Assembly: GCA_964625175.1 (NCBI GenBank)
Contig: CAZVAO010000093.1
Coordinates: 1-9,016 of the forward strand
Source of the DNA: CAZVAO01 sp964625175
Lineage (GTDB): Bacteria; Bacillota; UBA994; PWPR01
DNA length: 9,016 nucleotides
Direction of reading: 5' to 3'
This document shows, in pieces, positions 5,888-9,016 of this stretch. The notes beneath the pieces were generated by a model. The model worked only from the letters and a program-made list of their open reading frames with translations. It was not told the origin of the DNA and did no database searches. Both the position numbers and the translations under genes were made by a program. The stretch's first letter is position 1. Every line of letters begins with the position of its first letter.

Positions 5888-5914
5888 AGAACACCAGCGA
5901 TGGTGTTCTTTTTT
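5888..5914 (+). terminator. rho-independent terminator after the SDR-OsmC operon
   Basis: AGAACACCA (5888-5896) pairs perfectly with TGGTGTTCT (5901-5909) across the GNRA-type loop GCGA, and T residues run through 5914. It sits 22 bases past the OsmC stop. The convergent minus-strand gene ends 9 bases beyond it. Read on that strand, the hairpin is preceded by an A run but followed by a poor T stretch, so it probably works mainly for the plus strand. Confidence 0.92.
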
Positions 5915-5922
5915 CGGGAATA

Positions 5923-7713
5923 TTACTCAAGCAAGTATTGGAAATGATGACTGTAATAATACTGGGCAATCAAAAAATCCTCTAGGAATGCACTCGATAT
6001 ACCGTCAAGACCGCGCACTAATTCACCATTTACTATAAAGTAATCATCGCGGTGCACCAGGTTTGTTTGAGCGTTTAGTGCGTTCGATAATTTCATGAAG
6101 GCGTTCCCTTCATAACCCGCAAGGTTAAAAAATGTATTCATCAAAAAATAGGGGCCAATGGTGTTGCCTTCACCAATGAAAGCATTGTCTAGTGTGGCTT
6201 TCGCTTGATCATTCGCCCAAATAAGATAAGGCGTGTTGTAATAGTTAAAGAAGCCTTCTTCGGTTTCTAAATCGACATTAATGCCCAATTCATGATAAAC
6301 CGTGTTGTTGTCACCTAGCCAAGGATTATGGTCGCCAAAAAGGATGATTACTGTAGCCTCCTGATCTCTGTAGTGATCAATTAGGTTCACCAGTGCCTCA
6401 TTGGTATTATTGATCCCAGCTAAATAGTTGTTGAGTATATTGAACGATTCAACGCTTAGGTTGTCATTCCCAATGTAGAGCTGCTCACCTGTATGGGTAG
6501 TGGGGTAGGGACCATGATTCTGGTAAGTGACATTGAAGCTGAAATAAGGTGCAGGATTCAACTTCGCCTTTTCATGCAATTGTATAATCTCGTCAAAGAG
6601 CGTTTGATCTTTAGCCATGATGTTATTCGTCAAAGCCGCATAATGGTTTTCATAAAAAAAGTAGTGATCAAAACCTAAGTAGGCATTGACATTCTCTCGG
6701 TTGTAAAACCACTCATAGCAGGGATGACTACCCTCCACACAGTAACATTGAGAAGCTAAATAATGTACATATGAGTTGGTCAGCCTTCTGAATCCGTGGT
6801 AATGCGTATAGCCTGTTAGAAAAGACCACTCTGTATCAACGGTTTCACCAGCAAAAATATTAGTGGTTAATTCACCGCTGTAGGATTCTTTTTTGAGTGC
6901 CTTTAAAGGCTGATAGACATCAACTAAAAACTCAACTTCACTGAATTTAGAAAAATCATTATAGGCTTCGAGCATAATCGCTATGACATCCACTTTTTTA
7001 TCAGTGGGTATATCGCTATCACTATAATATCCTAGAACCTCTTTGGCTAATGAATCGGAATAGTTAGCCGGCTTTTGATCAATTGCGTAGCTGAAGCTGT
7101 GAATAAAGGGGTAGATGAAGCCCTTTGAGATAAAATCTTGGGTTTGCGACCACCGATTGATTAAGTCAAAGTTTTCAATATGGCTATAGAAATCTTGATC
7201 CATATAGAGAGTGCTGACTGTGAAACTGCTAACCATAAGGACAATCAGTAAAGCTTTGAAGCGCAGTTTGATGTTTAAATTTGCTCTGACGCGACTCTTT
7301 GTTGCGAATGTAATAGCGCAGACGCCAATAATCGTTAGCCCGATCGGCCAATTAAAATGTAAAGTAAATTGATTGCCCATGTTTAAGGATTCGCTGAAAA
7401 GTGTAAGATCTTTCATAACGAAGGGGTCATTACGAATTTGGATTTTATAAAAATTAATGATGCTGGGCACTAGCACAAAGATAGATGTTATTAAAAAACT
7501 TGCCCAGAATCGATTGGTTACCAATAAGAAGACGATGAGTAACAAAGCAATCGGCAGAATATTTAGAACTGCGATAAGCGGGCTACTGAAATAAGAGAAG
7601 AACATAGCAGATCCATAATCCCCTGTAGAAAAGAATAAGCTAACCAACCCGATGCCTATACTAAATATTGTAATTAGAAATATGACTTGCATGGTGCCTT
7701 TATTAAGCTTCAT
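5923..7713 (-). CDS. LTA synthase family membrane protein (sulfatase fold)
   Basis: From the ATG at 7713 the protein has 596 residues. That start is preceded by AGAGGTGGAG; another ATG 7 codons upstream, at 7734, has no such site. The first 170 residues hold about five membrane spans (near 9-29, 44-65, 70-90, 122-138 and 153-170). The external part is an alkaline phosphatase/sulfatase-fold domain with the LtaS-type metal and nucleophile residues: E249 in IAIMLEAYND, T291 in AGETVDTEWS, and D461/H462 in LFGDHNPW. These match E255, T300, D475 and H476 of S. aureus LtaS. NVTYQNHGPY (H400) is a further family motif. Relatives transfer glycerol-phosphate or related groups onto envelope polymers; whether this one makes lipoteichoic acid is unproven. 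Several Cys residues cluster at about 323-332 (QCYCVEGSHPC). It is transcribed alone, convergent to the SDR-OsmC operon. Confidence 0.9.
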   Translation of the reverse strand: MKLNKGTMQVIFLITIFSIGIGLVSLFFSTGDYGSAMFFSYFSSPLIAVLNILPIALLLIVFLLVTNRFWASFLITSIFVLVPSIINFYKIQIRNDPFVMKDLTLFSESLNMGNQFTLHFNWPIGLTIIGVCAITFATKSRVRANLNIKLRFKALLIVLMVSSFTVSTLYMDQDFYSHIENFDLINRWSQTQDFISKGFIYPFIHSFSYAIDQKPANYSDSLAKEVLGYYSDSDIPTDKKVDVIAIMLEAYNDFSKFSEVEFLVDVYQPLKALKKESYSGELTTNIFAGETVDTEWSFLTGYTHYHGFRRLTNSYVHYLASQCYCVEGSHPCYEWFYNRENVNAYLGFDHYFFYENHYAALTNNIMAKDQTLFDEIIQLHEKAKLNPAPYFSFNVTYQNHGPYPTTHTGEQLYIGNDNLSVESFNILNNYLAGINNTNEALVNLIDHYRDQEATVIILFGDHNPWLGDNNTVYHELGINVDLETEEGFFNYYNTPYLIWANDQAKATLDNAFIGEGNTIGPYFLMNTFFNLAGYEGNAFMKLSNALNAQTNLVHRDDYFIVNGELVRGLDGISSAFLEDFLIAQYYYSHHFQYLLE

Positions 7714-7766
7714 CTCTCCACCTCTAAATAACATGTGATGTTGATTCCAAATCGTATTGCGTTGCT

Positions 7767-7775
7767 ATCTTATCA
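7767..7775 (-). promoter_or_regulatory. candidate extended -10 promoter of the LTA-synthase-like gene
   Basis: On the minus strand TGaTAAGAT lies about 54 bases upstream of the chosen start. TAAGAT matches 4 of 6 consensus bases, and the TGn extension supports it. No -35 of quality is present at 16-18 bases. This is a weak call. Confidence 0.35.
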
Positions 7776-7878
7776 CAATCTCAATCAATTCATTAGATCA
7801 ATTACTATGTTTAGCGAGCATTTCGGATACTTCTGTGAGAATAATGATCTTAAACTCGTCTTATATTGGTTTTATTTT

Positions 7879-7917
7879 ATATATAAAAGCTGTCGCCCCA
7901 ATAATAGGGGCGACAGC
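7879..7917 (-). terminator. rho-independent terminator of the bL25 gene
   Basis: GCTGTCGCCCC (7889-7899) and GGGGCGACAGC (7907-7917) form a perfect 11-bp GC-rich stem with a 7-base loop. On the minus strand it is followed by TTTTATATAT. It lies 28 bases past the bL25 stop codon and separates that gene from the LTA-synthase-like gene. Confidence 0.9.
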
Positions 7918-7945
7918 GCTATTCCTATGAAATAATTTAACTATT

Positions 7946-8566
7946 CTACTCAGGAATAATGACAGGTTCTTCAGCTTCGACCTCGTCTTCGTCTTCGTCT
8001 GGTTCAACAAAGCGGGTAGGTTCGGTTATGGCATAGACAGCCAGCGTTGCATCTGTCAGAATTTCGATATTCTCATCTTGCATAAGTGGCAAGTCGCTAA
8101 CATGGATGGTATCGCCAAGTTCCGCATCTGTTAGGTCAATTTCAACTTTGTCGATTAAATATTTAGGCATAGTTTGAATCTCGATACTGTCCATGAATGT
8201 TTGCAGAATTAATCCATCCTGCAAATTTGTTCTGCCCAAATAATGGACTGGAACGTTCACTTTAATATTCTCACCCATCGTTAAGGCCTGAAAATCGATG
8301 TGGATGGGTTTGCGGCTCATTACATCACGTTGGAAATCTTTGATAATAGCAAAGACTTCTTCACCATTGATCTGAAGATAAACACTCGATCCAATACCAT
8401 TAGCATGTAGGTATTTATTCACCTCAGTTGCCTCTAGCTCTAAAACCTGATTCTCAATGTTATTCCCATATAATATAGCAGGTACTATATTATTTCTTCT
8501 TAATGCCTTAGATTCTGCACTTCCAATTAGACTTCTTACATTTGCATTCAATATTGATTTTGACAT
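7946..8566 (-). CDS. rplY: 50S ribosomal protein bL25, TL5/Ctc form
   Basis: From the ATG at 8566 the protein has 206 residues. The N-terminal 5S-rRNA-binding domain (to about 92) shows the usual LRRNNIVPAILYG (22-34) and the closing HIDFQ (89-93). The TL5/Ctc beta-domain follows (about 95-182: VPVHYLGRTN, DKVEIDLTDAELGD, then a strand ending LAVYAI). An acidic tail (PDEDEDEVEAEE) completes it. This long form binds 5S rRNA in the large subunit and in Bacillus is the general stress protein Ctc. The frame stays open to a TTG at 8596 and an ATG at 8569, but AGGGGGA is best spaced (7 bases) to the ATG at 8566. The gene has its own promoter and terminator. The pth gene that often follows it in Bacillota is not present here. 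Confidence 0.96.
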   Translation of the reverse strand: MSKSILNANVRSLIGSAESKALRRNNIVPAILYGNNIENQVLELEATEVNKYLHANGIGSSVYLQINGEEVFAIIKDFQRDVMSRKPIHIDFQALTMGENIKVNVPVHYLGRTNLQDGLILQTFMDSIEIQTMPKYLIDKVEIDLTDAELGDTIHVSDLPLMQDENIEILTDATLAVYAITEPTRFVEPDEDEDEVEAEEPVIIPE

Positions 8567-8612
8567 CATAATTCCCCCTAAGTTTACTAGTATCAATGCA
8601 ACACAGTATCTA

Positions 8613-8641
8613 ATTATAACTCATAATGGATTTAGATTCAA
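8613..8641 (-). promoter_or_regulatory. sigma-A-type promoter of the bL25 gene
   Basis: On the minus strand a perfect -10 TATAAT (8613-8618) follows a -35 TTGAAT (8636-8641, 4 of 6) with a 17-base spacer. Transcription would start about 40 bases upstream of the ATG. No sigma-B-type element is evident, although ctc in Bacillus is sigma-B controlled. Confidence 0.7.
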
Positions 8642-8974
8642 TTCAAACAGTTTTTAAACAGATTTTATAATTTATAGGCCTATATATGCTAGGATTTCGC
8701 TGATTAACCTGCGAATTCCCCCAATTTTTAGAAAACTATGGCGAATCAGGATCTCAGCCCACCTAATATTCTTGTTACAGCTTAGAGCGGGACATGAAGG
8801 TCTATAGAACACGAGCTACTTTTTAAAATCTTTGTAATATCATATAAACGATTTGCACAAACATATCCTCATAGGAAATCTCGGTTATTGAAGCGGTTTT
8901 CAAGGAATCGCGATAGCCTATCTGACACAGGTAATCAAGTTGGCGAGCGCAATAAATTCAAAAGATTCTTATAT
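8642..8974. other. right-hand intergenic region, no gene seen
   Basis: No reading frame of useful length with a ribosome binding site is visible on either strand. Features that stand out are a perfect 12-bp palindrome TATAGGCCTATA (8673-8684) and the pair CTGATT (8700-8705)/AATCAG (8744-8749), with GCGAAT repeated at 8711 and 8741. The 8690-8820 part is less AT-rich than its surroundings and could be the remains of a mobile element or an unannotated RNA. Nothing decides between these. Confidence 0.5.
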
Positions 8975-9003
8975 TTTACATCACCACTGGAAGGGGCTAT
9001 AAT
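8975..9003 (+). promoter_or_regulatory. near-consensus sigma-A promoter at the right edge
   Basis: TTTACA (8975-8980, 5 of 6) and TATAAT (8998-9003, 6 of 6) are separated by exactly 17 bases. Transcription would start at about 9010 and run out of the window, so its gene is not visible. The bL25 promoter points the opposite way, about 330 bases to the left. Confidence 0.7.
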
Positions 9004-9016
9004 TATAGATAAGATG

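Noticed and set aside
7735..7935. Plus-strand open frame of 66 codons between the LTA-synthase-like and bL25 genes
   Set aside because: It runs through the perfect 11-bp terminator hairpin of bL25, has no ribosome binding site, and covers the leader of the LTA-synthase-like gene.
8567..8596. Upstream starts for bL25 (TTG at 8596, ATG at 8569)
   Set aside because: The AGGGGGA site lies inside the longer frame and is best spaced for the ATG at 8566, which gives the usual bL25 N-terminus.

Overview
The window looks like chromosome of a low-to-moderate GC member of the Bacillota, most likely an anaerobic Clostridia-type organism. The grounds are strong AGGAGG-type ribosome binding sites, a PspA/IM30 gene paired with a TPM-like membrane protein, an LTA-synthase-type sulfatase-fold membrane enzyme, a bL25/Ctc ribosomal protein with an acidic tail, and the end of a Cthe_2159-like beta-helix protein. 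The genus cannot be told from this sequence.

Layout. Bases 1-224 are the 3' end of a secreted, Asp/Gly-rich beta-helix protein. Bases 225-526 are a gene-free patchwork of short tandem repeats with different periods. From 525 to 2529 on the minus strand lies a complete two-gene unit: a promoter, a gene for a Ser/Arg/Gly-rich two-span membrane protein with a TPM-like external domain, then pspA, then a strong hairpin terminator. Intergenic sequence related to the left repeat patch reappears just upstream of this unit. Bases 2530-2916 are gene-free and hold nested inverted repeats. A carbon-nitrogen hydrolase (nitrilase superfamily) runs 2917-3699 on the plus strand, and its stop codon abuts the broken end of an IS30-family transposase remnant (minus strand, to about 4.1 kb). 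A gene-poor 350 bp follows.

From 4460 to 5914 on the plus strand an extended SDR (NAD-dependent epimerase/dehydratase) and an OsmC-family protein form a probable operon ended by a hairpin terminator. A convergent minus-strand gene (5923-7713) encodes a five-span LTA-synthase-like enzyme. Beyond it, bL25 (rplY/ctc; 7946-8566, minus) has its own promoter and terminator. The last 420 bases hold no gene, but a near-consensus plus-strand promoter sits at the right edge and points out of the window.

Functionally, several genes concern the cell envelope and stress: the PspA/TPM pair, the LTA-synthase-like enzyme, the OsmC-like protein and the Ctc-type L25. Their proximity does not by itself show a joint system, since they are separate transcription units. 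I see no defence system, CRISPR array, tRNA or rRNA. The least ordinary items are the TPM-like/PspA module with its repeat-bearing N-terminus, and the related repeat patches that bracket it.
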